Below are positions 35,803 to 45,787 of a DNA stretch of 64,000 bases, piece after piece. Below the pieces are notes generated by a model. The model was not told where the DNA came from, made no database searches, and saw only the letters and a list, made by a program, of their open reading frames with translations. The stretch spans positions 95,446 to 159,445 of the forward strand of contig JAAZYX010000026.1 of assembly GCA_014239435.1 (NCBI GenBank). Reading direction: 5' to 3'. This DNA comes from Fidelibacterota bacterium. Its GTDB lineage: Bacteria; Fidelibacterota; Marinisomatia; Marinisomatales; TCS55. The translations under genes were made by a program, and so were the position numbers. Numbering within the stretch: the first letter of the stretch is position 1; each line of letters opens with the position of its first letter.

Positions 35803-38774
35803 CGAATCATTCCCTGAATCCCCCGCGGATGTACAACAGAATCAGATTCTTTTTCTGCGGAACCGCCCAACAAAATTGCGCCGCCTTTCCCAGACGGTCT
35901 GGATATATTCCCCGAAATACCGAAATACCATCCGTTGATATCTTTGATGGATCCATTTATATCAACGATGCGAATCCTGAGGCTGTCTTTTTGAGTGGAT
36001 AGAAGCAATTGGTCTGTGATGCCCGTTGTATTCTCCGGAGTCCAATCGTAAGAACCATCGTTTGCTTCCGCTGAAGCAATCGTAACCCATTGAGCGTCAT
36101 CGGATATATCAGGATTGGTTCCTTTTGCATACGAAATATCAACAGAGGAAACGGCATCTCCATACGATTTCCATGTTATTTGCGTCTGCTGGTTTTTAGG
36201 AAGCGTTTCCCCTCCGTTTGGGCTGGTTATAACCAATTCATTTGTCGCCGGCGCTTCCATGCCAGTACTGCTCAGCTTCACCGTCATCATGGCATTAATT
36301 TCAATATAATCTGTCTTGGACAAATACACTTCATTGGTGCCCGTCCCGTTCAGGGTAAATCGGGATGCGGTATAATGATTTCCCGGATCGGTGAGTAAAC
36401 GAATTCTCGTCGTATCAATAATGCTCGAATATGTGATGGTTCCCGGATCTTTAACCGAGCCCACCACTCCGGATGAATCTGATGAAGTATAAAGCGATTC
36501 CGGTTCTGGCAGCATTACGGTCATCAGCGTATCAATGTAGGAAATAAGCGTATCCTTTCCCGATCCTGTACTTTTCACAAGATAAAGCAGACCTTCCACA
36601 CATTCGGATGAATCTGTAAGAACATTGAAAATGTGAATACTATCTATCGCCGGACTGAGCGCCGCACAGTTGGTGACGGCATACACTTCATCCGTTGCGC
36701 TCCATCCGTATTGCGATACCATCGTATCCCGGAAAACTGCAAGCATTTCGGCTGTGGTATCCAGTGGGAAATATGTCTGATTGGAAAGCAGTACATTTAT
36801 TTGGCCTCCAACCGGAAGTTGGTTAGTCACTTGCGTTACCAAACTCGCACCGAACAAAGAGTTGCGAATTCTATTTCGTGTATCATGGTCCATTTCTTCA
36901 ATGGGCGATTCATTTGCCGAAACAAATGTCATCGGTTCCATGGTAACCCGAAACGGTGCAATCATTTTGTATCCCAATTTTATAGATCCGGAGGTCGTAA
37001 TCTGTCCGCGGCCGTTGATGGAAGCCAGAGATTTGATAATCATTTTTTGCGGGTTCGCACTCAATAAATCCACAATAGTACTCTTCCCTGTTTCAACCGG
37101 CGTAACGACAGAATCACTCGGAATGGAATCGGTAGGCTGCGAATAATAATAAGTTGTCGTACCGTTTTTATGTAGCTGAATTAGTGTCTTTGCAGAATCG
37201 TACAGAGAAATGCCTGTTGTGTCTATCTGGCTTCGAACTTCTACAATAACAGTATCCCCAAACTGCGGAACACCTTTCATATCGAGATTCAAATCAATTG
37301 GTAGTAAAATGGAATTCATAATCTCAAATTCAATTTTTACATCCGTAAATGCCATGCCTTCAAATCCGGACGGCATATTGTCAATATTTTCTTCCGTGGA
37401 TGGAAGCGGTGTTAAAATGTTCGCTTCAATAGTCGCAAAATTTAATTGGTCCACCGTAATGCCAAGTGCAAGTGCACCCAAGGTTGATCCATCCAATGGA
37501 ATTGACGCTGCCTGGGCCGTGATAGAGGCGCGCAGTTTTATCGTCATGCTGTCCAGCGCGACAGAGTCCCCTTTCGGATTTACAAAATTCCACCCGTCAA
37601 TTTTTTTATTCTCAGTAATCGCTGCGGTAGATGTATTCAATACGGTGTCAATTTTGACGGAATCGGTACCGTCCGAAGAAACAAAATTCTCAAATTTCAA
37701 ATAAAACCCCATATCAAACGGATAAGTACTTTGCAGACCGGTAATATTGATGTGGTTTATCAGGATATTGTCCGGTGAAGCAAACGTACCGCCGTAAATA
37801 GACACACCCGACGAATCCGCATTTTCCTGAAATGGTACGCCGATGGTACTGTCAATCAGCGCATAATCTGACATCTGAACGCGGGCCGAATCAAATGCCG
37901 TAATTTTTAATGCAATCTGAACATTGATTTGAACGGAGTCCCCTGCAGTAATCGTAACTGACGGACTCGTAGTTTCGGCAATCCCAAAATTCATTTTCAT
38001 GGTAATTGCATTGGACATAAGGCTGTCGCCAATCAGCGTACTCTGCTGATCCTGCGCATCTTTGGTAACTGCCGCTGCCGTATGCTTCGCCAATGTATCC
38101 GGCGTGGATGCGCTTCCTGTCAGCAATAAAAATTCTGCATTCGTTACATCCGTGGGAATACCATTGTTCAACAATGTTGACTGGTAATAACTACTGTCTG
38201 CTCCTGAATTGCTGCGAATGACAAATCCGTCAACGGACGACACGAATGCCGGCAGTAAATTTTCATCAATCGGGATGGGAATCGAAACGGACTGATTTTC
38301 GGACGGAATGGCAAATGCTCTTGCGACGGCATTCCAAACGGAACTGTCAATATCTTGGTTGGTAGCATTTGGAAAGGTTACGAGCACAGGCGGAACCGCA
38401 TTGTTGTACAATCCTGTTGATGCAAGCGGAATGGAAATATTGATGGTTGTATCTACCGTAATGCTGCTCATATCCGGTGCAGTCTGCGATTCGTTTATGG
38501 TTTCATTCGCATTCACCGTTTGCTCAAGATAATCAGCATCCATCGTGGTTGGTGCCAAAGTGGAATCAAACACGAGCTGCATTCCCGTAGAGTCGTGAGG
38601 AAAAATAAGGGTACTGTCAATCATACCATCCAGTGTGTATTTCTGCTGAATCAGCGGAAATGCAAGGTCAATAAACCATGTCGGTGTTTTAAAGTCAGAC
38701 GGACTTTGGAAATCGCAGCTTGGCGCAAAAAACAAGATTGCCAGAAGAGACCATCTGGAAAGAATAGTTTTCAT
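35799..38774 (-). CDS. Large lipoprotein with C-terminal Kre9/KNH-like domain
   Basis: This predicted lipoprotein starts best at ATG 38774 (MKTILSRWSLLAILFFAPSC, lipobox ending at Cys20), giving 991 residues; the frame is open 10 codons further up. Most of the sequence is Thr/Ser/Asp-rich, beta-strand-like and without motifs I recognise. At about residues 880-975 (from ELVITSPNGGETLPKNQQ) there is an immunoglobulin-like domain of the Ser-Thr-rich Kre9/KNH type, with QITWKSYG and GSYDWTPEN. The end is Arg/Gly-rich. It is translationally coupled to the barrel gene downstream, so the two may act together at the outer membrane. Confidence 0.7.
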   Translation of the reverse strand: MKTILSRWSLLAILFFAPSCDFQSPSDFKTPTWFIDLAFPLIQQKYTLDGMIDSTLIFPHDSTGMQLVFDSTLAPTTMDADYLEQTVNANETINESQTAPDMSSITVDTTINISIPLASTGLYNNAVPPVLVTFPNATNQDIDSSVWNAVARAFAIPSENQSVSIPIPIDENLLPAFVSSVDGFVIRSNSGADSSYYQSTLLNNGIPTDVTNAEFLLLTGSASTPDTLAKHTAAAVTKDAQDQQSTLIGDSLMSNAITMKMNFGIAETTSPSVTITAGDSVQINVQIALKITAFDSARVQMSDYALIDSTIGVPFQENADSSGVSIYGGTFASPDNILINHINITGLQSTYPFDMGFYLKFENFVSSDGTDSVKIDTVLNTSTAAITENKKIDGWNFVNPKGDSVALDSMTIKLRASITAQAASIPLDGSTLGALALGITVDQLNFATIEANILTPLPSTEENIDNMPSGFEGMAFTDVKIEFEIMNSILLPIDLNLDMKGVPQFGDTVIVEVRSQIDTTGISLYDSAKTLIQLHKNGTTTYYYSQPTDSIPSDSVVTPVETGKSTIVDLLSANPQKMIIKSLASINGRGQITTSGSIKLGYKMIAPFRVTMEPMTFVSANESPIEEMDHDTRNRIRNSLFGASLVTQVTNQLPVGGQINVLLSNQTYFPLDTTAEMLAVFRDTMVSQYGWSATDEVYAVTNCAALSPAIDSIHIFNVLTDSSECVEGLLYLVKSTGSGKDTLISYIDTLMTVMLPEPESLYTSSDSSGVVGSVKDPGTITYSSIIDTTRIRLLTDPGNHYTASRFTLNGTGTNEVYLSKTDYIEINAMMTVKLSSTGMEAPATNELVITSPNGGETLPKNQQTQITWKSYGDAVSSVDISYAKGTNPDISDDAQWVTIASAEANDGSYDWTPENTTGITDQLLLSTQKDSLRIRIVDINGSIKDINGWYFGISGNISRPSGKGGAILLGGSAEKESDSVVHPRGIQGMIR

Positions 38775-38871
38775 TGTGCTATTGGATTGCCTCGGATTAT
38801 CCATAGTTGATCGTTCAGGTTCCGACTTCAGAACCGAGAGAAATTGACTCTAATTTGGGGAGCAATTCCAC

Positions 38872-38902
38872 AAAAAAAATCCCCGCTCAAAGACGGGGAC
38901 TT
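38872..38902 (-). terminator. Intrinsic terminator after ahcY
   Basis: On the - strand a six-pair stem (TCCCCG with CGGGGA, eight-base loop) is followed by eight T residues. It begins about 26 bases after the ahcY stop codon and ends the metK-ahcY transcript. Confidence 0.85.
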
Positions 38903-38925
38903 TTTCAGGATTTTTGTGATGGTTT

Positions 38926-40251
38926 TTAATACCGGTATTCGTCGGTTTTGAACGGGCCTTTTTCGGAAACGCCGATATAGTCGGCTTGATCTTTGCTCAA
39001 TTCTGTTAGTTCTACACCGAGTTTTTCCAAATGAAGGAATGCGACCTTTTCATCTAAATGTTTCGGAAGTACGTACACTTCATTTCCATATTGGTCTTTG
39101 TTCGTCCATAATTCAATCTGGGCGAGTGTCTGGTTAGAAAACGAATTGCTCATCACAAATGACGGATGTCCGGTAGCGCAGCCGAGATTAACCAAACGTC
39201 CTTCCGCCAAAACAATCACATCTTTCCCATTAATGGTATATTTATCCACTTGAGGTTTGATCGTGTCTTTGGTATCGCCGTGGTTTTCATTCAGCCATGC
39301 GATATCAATCTCATTATCAAAATGCCCGATATTGCAGACAATAGTTTTATCTTTCATCGCTTCAAAATGGCGGCCTTCTATGATATCTTTATTCCCGGTA
39401 GCGGTAACAATAATGTCCGCTTCAGGAATCGCAGTTTCCATTCGTTTTACGGAGAATCCATCCATCGAAGCCTGCAGCGCGCAAATGGGGTCAATTTCCG
39501 TAATAATCACCCTCGCGCCGGCGCCCCGAAGAGAAGCAGCCGATCCCTTGCCAACATCGCCATAGCCGGCGACGATGGCCACTTTGCCTGCCATCATAAC
39601 ATCGGTCGAACGCCGAATGGCATCCACTAGCGATTCTTTGCATCCATACTTATTGTCAAATTTTGACTTGGTCACAGAATCATTCACATTGATCGCGGGC
39701 ATGGGCAACGTTCCGTTTTTTACACGTTCCTGAAGCCGATGGACTCCGGTCGTCGTTTCTTCTGAAAGTCCATTAATTCCTTCGACCAACTCCGGGAAAT
39801 CATCCAACACCATATTGGTTAAGTCTCCGCCGTCATCCAAAATCAAATTGAGTGCTGCGCCATCATCAAATGCGAACAAGGTTTTCTCAATACACCAATT
39901 AAATTCTTCTTCGCTCATTCCCTTCCACGCAAATACAGGGACGCCCGTGTCAGCGATGGCTGCGGCTGCATGGTCCTGTGTTGAAAAAATGTTGCAGGAG
40001 GACCACGAAACATCGGCGCCAAGCTCCACCAATGTTTCAATCAAAACAGCAGTTTGGATTGTCATATGAAGACAGCCGGCAATACGCGCGCCATCTAAGG
40101 GTTTGGACGGACCGTATTCTCTGCGAATTGCCATTAAGCCGGGCATTTCCGCCTCGGCGAGTGTGATTTCTTTTCGGCCCCAATCGGCCAGCGAAATATC
40201 TTTTACCTTATAGGAAAGTGTGTCTTCTCTTTTCAGTTCTGCTGCCGCCAT
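38926..40251 (-). CDS. ahcY: S-adenosylhomocysteinase
   Basis: AhcY hydrolyses S-adenosylhomocysteine to adenosine and homocysteine with a bound NAD, clearing the product inhibitor of methyl transfer. The 441 residues show [37 protein letters not shown], the [22 protein letters not shown]-binding motif, [11 protein letters not shown], and the closing PFKTDEYRY. An AAAGGAAT site lies nine bases before its ATG, and metK ends two bases upstream. The metK-ahcY pairing joins the making and recycling of SAM, and the terminator just downstream closes the unit. Confidence 0.97.
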   Translation of the reverse strand: MAAAELKREDTLSYKVKDISLADWGRKEITLAEAEMPGLMAIRREYGPSKPLDGARIAGCLHMTIQTAVLIETLVELGADVSWSSCNIFSTQDHAAAAIADTGVPVFAWKGMSEEEFNWCIEKTLFAFDDGAALNLILDDGGDLTNMVLDDFPELVEGINGLSEETTTGVHRLQERVKNGTLPMPAINVNDSVTKSKFDNKYGCKESLVDAIRRSTDVMMAGKVAIVAGYGDVGKGSAASLRGAGARVIITEIDPICALQASMDGFSVKRMETAIPEADIIVTATGNKDIIEGRHFEAMKDKTIVCNIGHFDNEIDIAWLNENHGDTKDTIKPQVDKYTINGKDVIVLAEGRLVNLGCATGHPSFVMSNSFSNQTLAQIELWTNKDQYGNEVYVLPKHLDEKVAFLHLEKLGVELTELSKDQADYIGVSEKGPFKTDEYRY

Positions 40252-40253
40252 GA

Positions 40254-41441
40254 TTAATTCCTTTCGTCCACGGCAGATTTCAGAGCATCTACCATGTCAA
40301 TTTTTTCCCAGGTGAAATTGTCACCCTCCCGGCCGAAATGCCCATACGCTGCCGTTTGGCGATACCGCGGAGCCTTGAGTTTCAAATGTTGAATGATATG
40401 TCCCGGCTTCAATGGGAAAACTTCAGCGCAAATCTCAGTTAAAACCGCATCGTCCATTTTGCCGGTTTCAAAGGTGCGGACATAAAACGAAGTCGGTTCC
40501 GCAACACCGATTCCATAGGAAAACTGGACTTCGCATTTTTCTGCCAATCCAGCCGAAACTACATTTTTCGCAATGTAGCGAGCCATGTAGGCGCCGGACC
40601 GGTCAACTTTAGAAGGATCTTTTCCGGAAAATGCGCCGCCTCCGTGTGGTGCGTAACCGCCGTAGGTATCTACAATAATTTTTCTACCGGTCAATCCTGC
40701 GTCGGCAGCCGGGCCGCCTTCCACAAATCTGCCGGTTCCGTTTACGATGTGGGAATTTTGATAAGGCAAATCAAAAGTGTCAAGCACCGGTTCAATCACC
40801 TGCTTAATAATTTCGCCGTTCACAAATGCCCATTCGCTTTTTTCATCTTCGTATTTATCTGACATATCCTCATGCTGTGCTGCAACAACCACTTTCTCAA
40901 TTCCGACTGGTTTCCCATCTTCATACCGGATAGATACCTGCGATTTTCCGTCAGGTTTCAGCCACGGAATTGTTCCATTTTTTCGGACTTCCGCTAATTT
41001 TTCTGTCAGCCTATGTGCAATCTGAATTGGCATCGGCATCAGTTCTTTGGTTTCCGTACAGGCAAATCCAAACATGAGTCCCTGATCGCCGGCGCCTTGT
41101 TCATGGCCTTCATAATCATCAACGCCCTGAGAAATTTGATTGCTCTGCTCATGGATAAATGTCAATATTTTTGCTTCCTGATTATGCATTCCGCTTTCTT
41201 CAGAGGTATATCCAATTTCCTCAAGTGTGTCTTTTACGATGTGTTCCACTTCTGCATAACCGTTGGTGGTGATTTCGCCGGTAACAACCACGAGCCCTCT
41301 GCTAACAAGCGTTTCGCACGCAACTCTCGAAGAAGGATCTTGCTCTAACAATGTATCTAAAATTGCATCAGAAATGGCATCGCAAACTTTGTCTGGATGC
41401 CCTTCTGTTACCGATTCGGATGTAAATAAATATGTGCTCAT
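40254..41441 (-). CDS. metK: S-adenosylmethionine synthetase
   Basis: MetK makes SAM from methionine and ATP. The 395 residues include [20 protein letters not shown] at the N-terminus, the [12 protein letters not shown] hexapeptide motif, [18 protein letters not shown] with the P-loop-like GGGAFSGKD, and [25 protein letters not shown] blocks. It has its own promoter motif at 41467-41498. The region between metK and hpf is only 77 bases, so there is no room for a SAM riboswitch of known size, and none is seen. Confidence 0.97.
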   Translation of the reverse strand: MSTYLFTSESVTEGHPDKVCDAISDAILDTLLEQDPSSRVACETLVSRGLVVVTGEITTNGYAEVEHIVKDTLEEIGYTSEESGMHNQEAKILTFIHEQSNQISQGVDDYEGHEQGAGDQGLMFGFACTETKELMPMPIQIAHRLTEKLAEVRKNGTIPWLKPDGKSQVSIRYEDGKPVGIEKVVVAAQHEDMSDKYEDEKSEWAFVNGEIIKQVIEPVLDTFDLPYQNSHIVNGTGRFVEGGPAADAGLTGRKIIVDTYGGYAPHGGGAFSGKDPSKVDRSGAYMARYIAKNVVSAGLAEKCEVQFSYGIGVAEPTSFYVRTFETGKMDDAVLTEICAEVFPLKPGHIIQHLKLKAPRYRQTAAYGHFGREGDNFTWEKIDMVDALKSAVDERN

Positions 41442-41466
41442 AAAATTCCTTTTTAAAAATGCGCGG

Positions 41467-41498
41467 GAATTTACTTTCTGTTCACCGCGTGCTCCAAT
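41467..41498 (-). promoter_or_regulatory. Promoter of metK-ahcY (ATTG-N21-TAAATTC)
   Basis: On the - strand ATTG (41498-41495) is followed after 21 bases by TAAATTC (41473-41467) and CCGCGC. It matches the shared promoter pattern and sits 25 bases before the metK start, inside the 77-base gap after hpf. Confidence 0.6.
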
Positions 41499-41518
41499 AT
41501 ATAGTCTAAAAGATCCTT

Positions 41519-41806
41519 TTAGTGCGAAAGCATCTTATCTTTTGCTTTCTTCACTCGAGTCAGCATTTTTTCTACAGCTCTATTTATTGATTCCTGAACA
41601 TTGATGGATGTTTCTTTCACATTCAGCGAAAATTGCGGCATAAGAAGATTCAGCTCAGTCGTGTATTCATTATGATCATGCTCAAGAATGATATGACAAT
41701 TGATGGCACGATCGAAAACCTTATTAATTTTCAGCACTTCCTCTTCTGCATATTCCCTAATGTCATCCGGAGCGTGAAAATGCCGTGCGGTAAATTCTAT
41801 ATTCAT
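41519..41806 (-). CDS. hpf: Ribosome hibernation promoting factor, short form
   Basis: HPF/RaiA proteins bind the 30S subunit near the decoding region and quiet ribosomes in starvation. The 95-residue protein is the short form, with the single N-terminal domain: NIEFTARHFHAPDDIREYAE, a basic/acidic alternating middle, and NVQESINRAVEKMLTRVKKA at the end. No long-form dimerisation domain is present. It overlaps the end of pckA by four bases, so it is translated from the same message. Confidence 0.93.
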   Translation of the reverse strand: MNIEFTARHFHAPDDIREYAEEEVLKINKVFDRAINCHIILEHDHNEYTTELNLLMPQFSLNVKETSINVQESINRAVEKMLTRVKKAKDKMLSH

Positions 41807-43428
41807 ACTGCCTCCAATTCTCCAACTTCCTTTAGGCAGGGTCCCGCTTCAAGTAAAGCCGGGTCGGTGAGATTATACTGTTCAAAATTGTCTAAAAACT
41901 TCTTCACCAGTTTTTGCGCCGTCGCGTGGTATTCATCTGCATTCCCCCATGATTTTTCCGGGTTCAAAATGTTTGGATCAATACCGCTAAGCGATGTGGG
42001 TATTTGGAATCCAAAATAGGAATCCAGCTCAAATTCCGATTCTTCGATTGTGCCGTCCAGAATTGCATGAATAATGGAGCGCGTTACCGGAAGGCTGATT
42101 CTGTCAGCGCCGGAATTTGCGTTTGCGCCCACCCATCCCGTGTTTACGAGATAAACCGGAACACGATGCTCGTTCATTTTTTCGCGGAGCAATTCCGCGT
42201 ATTTAACAGGATGAAGCGTTAAAAAAGGTCCTCCGTAACACGGAGAAAAAGTTGCCGCAGGTTCTGTAATGCCACGCTCTGTTCCGGCAACCTTAGCAGT
42301 ATATCCGCTGATAAAATGGTACATCGCCTGTTCCGGGGTTAGTTTTGAGACAGGAGGCAAAATTCCATACGCGTCGCAAGCCAGAAAAATAATCTTTTCC
42401 GGATGACCTGCAATGCTTGGACTCCCATCTGAAGCGACACAATTGTCAATAAAATGAATTGGGTAGCAAATGCGTGTGTTTTCTGTTTTAGATCCATCAA
42501 AAAAGTCAATCGCCCTTGAATCTGTATCAAATACAACATTTTCCATGAGCGCGCCATGCCGGATTGCATTGTAAATCCCCGGCTCATATTCAGGATTTAG
42601 ATTGATAGCTTTTGCGTAGCAGCCTCCCTCAAAATTGAAAATGCCGTTATCAGACCAGCCATGTTCGTCATCACCAATCAGCGGGCGCAACTCATCCGTG
42701 CTGAGGGTTGTTTTTCCGGTTCCCGAAAGCCCAAAAAATAAGACAGGATTTTTCCCATTTTCATCCACATTCGCTGAACAGTGCATAGATAAAATTCCCT
42801 TCAGCGGTAAATAATAATGCATGATGGAAAAAATTCCCTTTTTCATTTCTCCGCCGTATTCCGTTCCGCCAATGATAGCGACACGTTTTTCGAGATTAAA
42901 AATGACAAATGTTTCAGAATTGTGGCCATGCTCTTCAAAATCTTCATCCATTACTTCGGATGCGTTTATGATGGTAAAATCAGGTTCAAATCCTTCCAAT
43001 TCTCCGGTTTTGGGGCGAATGAACATGTTGTTCACAAAAATGGCCTGCCAGGCCTTTTTAGCGATAATACGGACATTGAGCCGATTATCTGTGTCCGCTC
43101 CGCAAAAACCGTCAAAAATGTATGCGCCTTTCCCATCTTCATTGGCTTCATAATAATCAATAACTTTCTGATAAAGTTTCTCAAATACGGCCGTATCCGT
43201 TGGGCGGTTTACCGGTCCCCACCAGAGGTTATCACCGGAAAATTCCTCTTTCACAAAATATTTATCGTTTGGGCTTCTGCCGGTATAAGTGCCCGTATCT
43301 ACCATCAGTTCTCCGCGTGTACCGAGTTTTCCTTCTCCATTGCGCAACGCTTTTTCAATCAGCGCCTCTGCGGACACATTCCTGTTGATGTGACCAATGT
43401 TGTTTAATCCTAAATATGATAAGTCCAA
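41803..43428 (-). CDS. pckA: Phosphoenolpyruvate carboxykinase (ATP)
   Basis: PckA interconverts oxaloacetate and PEP with ATP, a step in gluconeogenesis or in anaplerotic CO2 fixation. The frame is open to GTG 43449, but an AAGGAG site at 43440-43435 points to TTG 43428 as the start, giving 541 residues, the usual size. It carries TGRSPNDKYFV, the PEPCK-specific P-loop FFGLSGTGKTTLS near residue 233, DDEHGWSDNGIFNFEGGCYAK, and RISLPVTRSIIHAIL. It is the ATP-dependent class. The end overlaps hpf by four bases and the gene follows the xer recombinase. Confidence 0.95.
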   Translation of the reverse strand: MDLSYLGLNNIGHINRNVSAEALIEKALRNGEGKLGTRGELMVDTGTYTGRSPNDKYFVKEEFSGDNLWWGPVNRPTDTAVFEKLYQKVIDYYEANEDGKGAYIFDGFCGADTDNRLNVRIIAKKAWQAIFVNNMFIRPKTGELEGFEPDFTIINASEVMDEDFEEHGHNSETFVIFNLEKRVAIIGGTEYGGEMKKGIFSIMHYYLPLKGILSMHCSANVDENGKNPVLFFGLSGTGKTTLSTDELRPLIGDDEHGWSDNGIFNFEGGCYAKAINLNPEYEPGIYNAIRHGALMENVVFDTDSRAIDFFDGSKTENTRICYPIHFIDNCVASDGSPSIAGHPEKIIFLACDAYGILPPVSKLTPEQAMYHFISGYTAKVAGTERGITEPAATFSPCYGGPFLTLHPVKYAELLREKMNEHRVPVYLVNTGWVGANANSGADRISLPVTRSIIHAILDGTIEESEFELDSYFGFQIPTSLSGIDPNILNPEKSWGNADEYHATAQKLVKKFLDNFEQYNLTDPALLEAGPCLKEVGELEAV

Positions 43429-43438
43429 AATTTTCTCC

Positions 43439-44365
43439 TTAATTCTCACCGTGAGGATGCGCCTTTACGTATATTTTTTTTAGCGTCTCCGGTTTCAAAT
43501 GCGTGTAAATCTGTGTAGTGGAAAGGCTGCTGTGCCCCAATAAATCTTTGACGGCTTGTATATCTGCGCCGTTATCCAGTAAATGGGTGGCAAATGTGTG
43601 GCGTAAAGTATGCGGGCCAATTCCGGATCCCGCAGACACCTGTTGAATATATGTTGTGATTCGCTGCTGCACTGTTCTTCTGGCAATCCGCTTTATCCCA
43701 GTACTTACGAATAATGGGATATTCGGCATCGCTTTTTCAATGGATAAATTTCGAGTTTTCAAGTAGTTATCCAAGGATAATTTCGCAGTTTTTCCCAAGG
43801 GAATCAACCGTTCTTTACCGCCTTTTCCCAGCACTTTAACCAGATGCGCGTTTTTATAGGTTTTTTGGATACTGTCAAGATTAAGCCTAAGAAGCTCATC
43901 TAAACGAATTCCCGTACTGTAAAAGAGTTCCAATATCGCACGATCCCGAAGGCCTTTTTTGGTTTTTCCATTCGGCGCTTCCATTAAAGATTCGATATTA
44001 AATTGATCTACATAATTCGGCAACGGTTTCGGAAGTTTGGGAGTTTTGATAAAAGAGCCAGGATTGTTTTTAACTTTTCCACGAACCATTAAATACTTGA
44101 AAAAAGATTTGATGGACGCAAGGCGGCGTGCAACCGTTCTGCTGGATTTTTGCATTTCCATTTCTTTCCCTAGAAATTGCCGGATGACAGATCTGTCAAT
44201 GTCTGCAATACTTGGCATTTCTTTGGGGTAGTTTTTCGTCAGAAACCTAAAAAATTGCACTTCCAGATCGTTTTTATACGATGCAATGGTATGCTTCGAA
44301 TATCCTTTTTCTTTTTCAAGATATAGGAAAAAACCCTGCAGTTCAGCTAGAAATTCCTTAGCCAT
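43439..44365 (-). CDS. xerC: Tyrosine recombinase XerC/XerD
   Basis: Xer recombinases resolve chromosome dimers at dif near the division septum. The 308 residues have an N-terminal SAM-like core-binding domain (KGYSKHTIASYKNDLEVQF, RTVARRLASIKSFFKYL) and a catalytic domain with the complete set: Arg in STGIRLDELL near 152, Lys in GKGGKERLIPLG, HTLRHTFATHLL near 256, LGHSSLSTTQIYTHL with the nucleophilic Tyr near 286. It is a housekeeping type, not an integrase of a mobile element. C versus D cannot be told; no second Xer is in the window. It overlaps the end of rluD by eight bases. Confidence 0.9.
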   Translation of the reverse strand: MAKEFLAELQGFFLYLEKEKGYSKHTIASYKNDLEVQFFRFLTKNYPKEMPSIADIDRSVIRQFLGKEMEMQKSSRTVARRLASIKSFFKYLMVRGKVKNNPGSFIKTPKLPKPLPNYVDQFNIESLMEAPNGKTKKGLRDRAILELFYSTGIRLDELLRLNLDSIQKTYKNAHLVKVLGKGGKERLIPLGKTAKLSLDNYLKTRNLSIEKAMPNIPLFVSTGIKRIARRTVQQRITTYIQQVSAGSGIGPHTLRHTFATHLLDNGADIQAVKDLLGHSSLSTTQIYTHLKPETLKKIYVKAHPHGEN

Positions 44366-45323
44366 TAAATTGGTTTACTGCTTCCATAATTTTTTTCATA
44401 TCATCCGGAATTGGCGCTTCATAGGATACTTTTTGACCTGTATCAGGATGCGTAAATGAAATACGCCGAGCATGAAGCAGGTGGTGATTCAATGGTGTAA
44501 GAATATCCTCAATTTTTTTCTGTATTTCCGGAGTAAATCCTTTGGTTCGGTTTCTTCCGCCATTGTATTTATTGTCACCTACGATTGGATGACCTTCACA
44601 TTCAGAATGAACACGAATCTGGTGCGTTCTGCCTGTTTTTGGAAAATACCGCACTACACTCATTACTTTATTTGAATCCACAATTTCATAGTCTGTTTTG
44701 GACGGACGACCGGAATCCTGTACCTCATACTTAGTTCGGTCATTTCTGCTTCTTTTGAGAGGTTTATCTATGGTACCGCTTCCTTCCCATGTTCCCCAAA
44801 CGATTCCGACATATTCCTTTTCTACGCTTCTCTCTTCAAATTGTTTGCCGAGGAATCGGTGCGCCTTGTTCGTTTTGGCTGCCGCTATAATTCCGGAAGT
44901 ATCCTTATCCAGCCGGTGGACAATTCCCGGGCGAAGCGCTCCGTTAATTCCAGATAAATGTTGTGTGTAATGCACGAGACCGTTTACGAGCGTTCCGCTC
45001 GGTTGCCCTGCCCCCGGATGCACCAATAATCCCGCCGGTTTGTTGAGCATGATAAGAAAATCGTCTTCAAAAACAATATCCAGTGGAATGGGTTCAGGTT
45101 CAATGGATTCCGGACCGTTGTGTGGAAGACTGATGGTAATTTCCACTTCTTCTCCCCCTGAGAGCAGATAACTCGCCTTTTGAACTCGCCCATCCACAGA
45201 TGCGCCTCCATCCTGAATGGCATGTTGTATTTGCGTACGGGAATAATCTATAATTGTGTTGGAGAGAAATTTATCCAATCGGATGGTTTCAGTATCACCC
45301 ACAGTAATACTAAATGACGTCAC
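44358..45323 (-). CDS. rluD: Ribosomal large subunit pseudouridine synthase, RluD-like
   Basis: RluA/RluD enzymes convert uridines of 23S rRNA to pseudouridine. The 321 residues have an N-terminal S4 RNA-binding domain (RLDKFLSNTIIDYSRTQIQ), then the catalytic domain with GLLVHPGAGQPSGTLVNGL, the active-site Asp in IVHRLDKDTSGIIAAAK near residue 135, and FPKTGRTHQIRVHSECEGHP. Presence of S4 and length suggest RluD. It overlaps lspA by four bases. In many genomes rluD follows lspA, as here. Confidence 0.93.
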   Translation of the reverse strand: MTSFSITVGDTETIRLDKFLSNTIIDYSRTQIQHAIQDGGASVDGRVQKASYLLSGGEEVEITISLPHNGPESIEPEPIPLDIVFEDDFLIMLNKPAGLLVHPGAGQPSGTLVNGLVHYTQHLSGINGALRPGIVHRLDKDTSGIIAAAKTNKAHRFLGKQFEERSVEKEYVGIVWGTWEGSGTIDKPLKRSRNDRTKYEVQDSGRPSKTDYEIVDSNKVMSVVRYFPKTGRTHQIRVHSECEGHPIVGDNKYNGGRNRTKGFTPEIQKKIEDILTPLNHHLLHARRISFTHPDTGQKVSYEAPIPDDMKKIMEAVNQFNG

Positions 45324-45787
45324 GGTTGCGGTTCTGTTTTCGGCTGAATGATAAATGTGAAATACAGAACCAAGGCAAATCCGATGGAAACACCCGAGTC
45401 CGCGATATTAAAAATGTACCATTCCCAGTCACCAACCATAAAGTGAAGGAAATCGGTTACTTTTCCGAATGCGATGCGGTCAATAAAATTTCCGACGGCA
45501 CCTCCTAAAATCATTCCTAGACCGGCTTGGTACACCATTGACTTCCCTTGAGCATCTAGAATCATCTTTATAAGGAAAACGATTAGCACTGCTGTGATCA
45601 GCGGCAGCAGCACATTCCCAAACGGCATATTCAGGCCAAAGGCCATCCCATCGTTCTCGATGTGTGTAATGTGGAAAAAGTCAGTGATGACGGGGACGGA
45701 TTCCCTGAGCGCCACCAGTTTTCGGGTCAGCGCTTTTGTGACCTGATCTAAGATCACTATTAGGGCGCTCAACCCAACTATTCTCAT
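45320..45787 (-). CDS. lspA: Lipoprotein signal peptidase (SPase II)
   Basis: LspA cuts the signal peptide from prolipoproteins at the diacylglyceryl Cys. The 155-residue protein has four membrane segments. The two catalytic Asp residues are in GAVGNFIDRIAFG (Asp103) and YIFNIADSGVSIG (Asp130), and ENDGMAFGL replaces the common NxGAAFG. It is coupled by four-base overlaps to dksA upstream and rluD downstream. Its substrates in this window would include the SPOR lipoprotein, the large lipoprotein and the TlpA-like protein. Confidence 0.95.
   Translation of the reverse strand: MRIVGLSALIVILDQVTKALTRKLVALRESVPVITDFFHITHIENDGMAFGLNMPFGNVLLPLITAVLIVFLIKMILDAQGKSMVYQAGLGMILGGAVGNFIDRIAFGKVTDFLHFMVGDWEWYIFNIADSGVSIGFALVLYFTFIIQPKTEPQP

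Noticed and set aside
36633..37067. Open frame of 144 codons on the + strand inside the large lipoprotein gene
   Set aside because: The predicted protein is Arg/Cys/His-rich with no recognisable domain, and the opposite strand has a lipoprotein signal and coupled neighbour.
41442..41518. Possible SAM riboswitch before metK
   Set aside because: The gap is 77 bases and is accounted for by a promoter motif and leader; no SAM-I, SAM-II or SAM/SAH-like conserved core is seen.
43439..44365. Tyrosine recombinase as a sign of an integrated element
   Set aside because: Length, motifs and placement between rluD and pckA within a housekeeping run fit Xer; no attachment repeats, phage or transposon genes are nearby.
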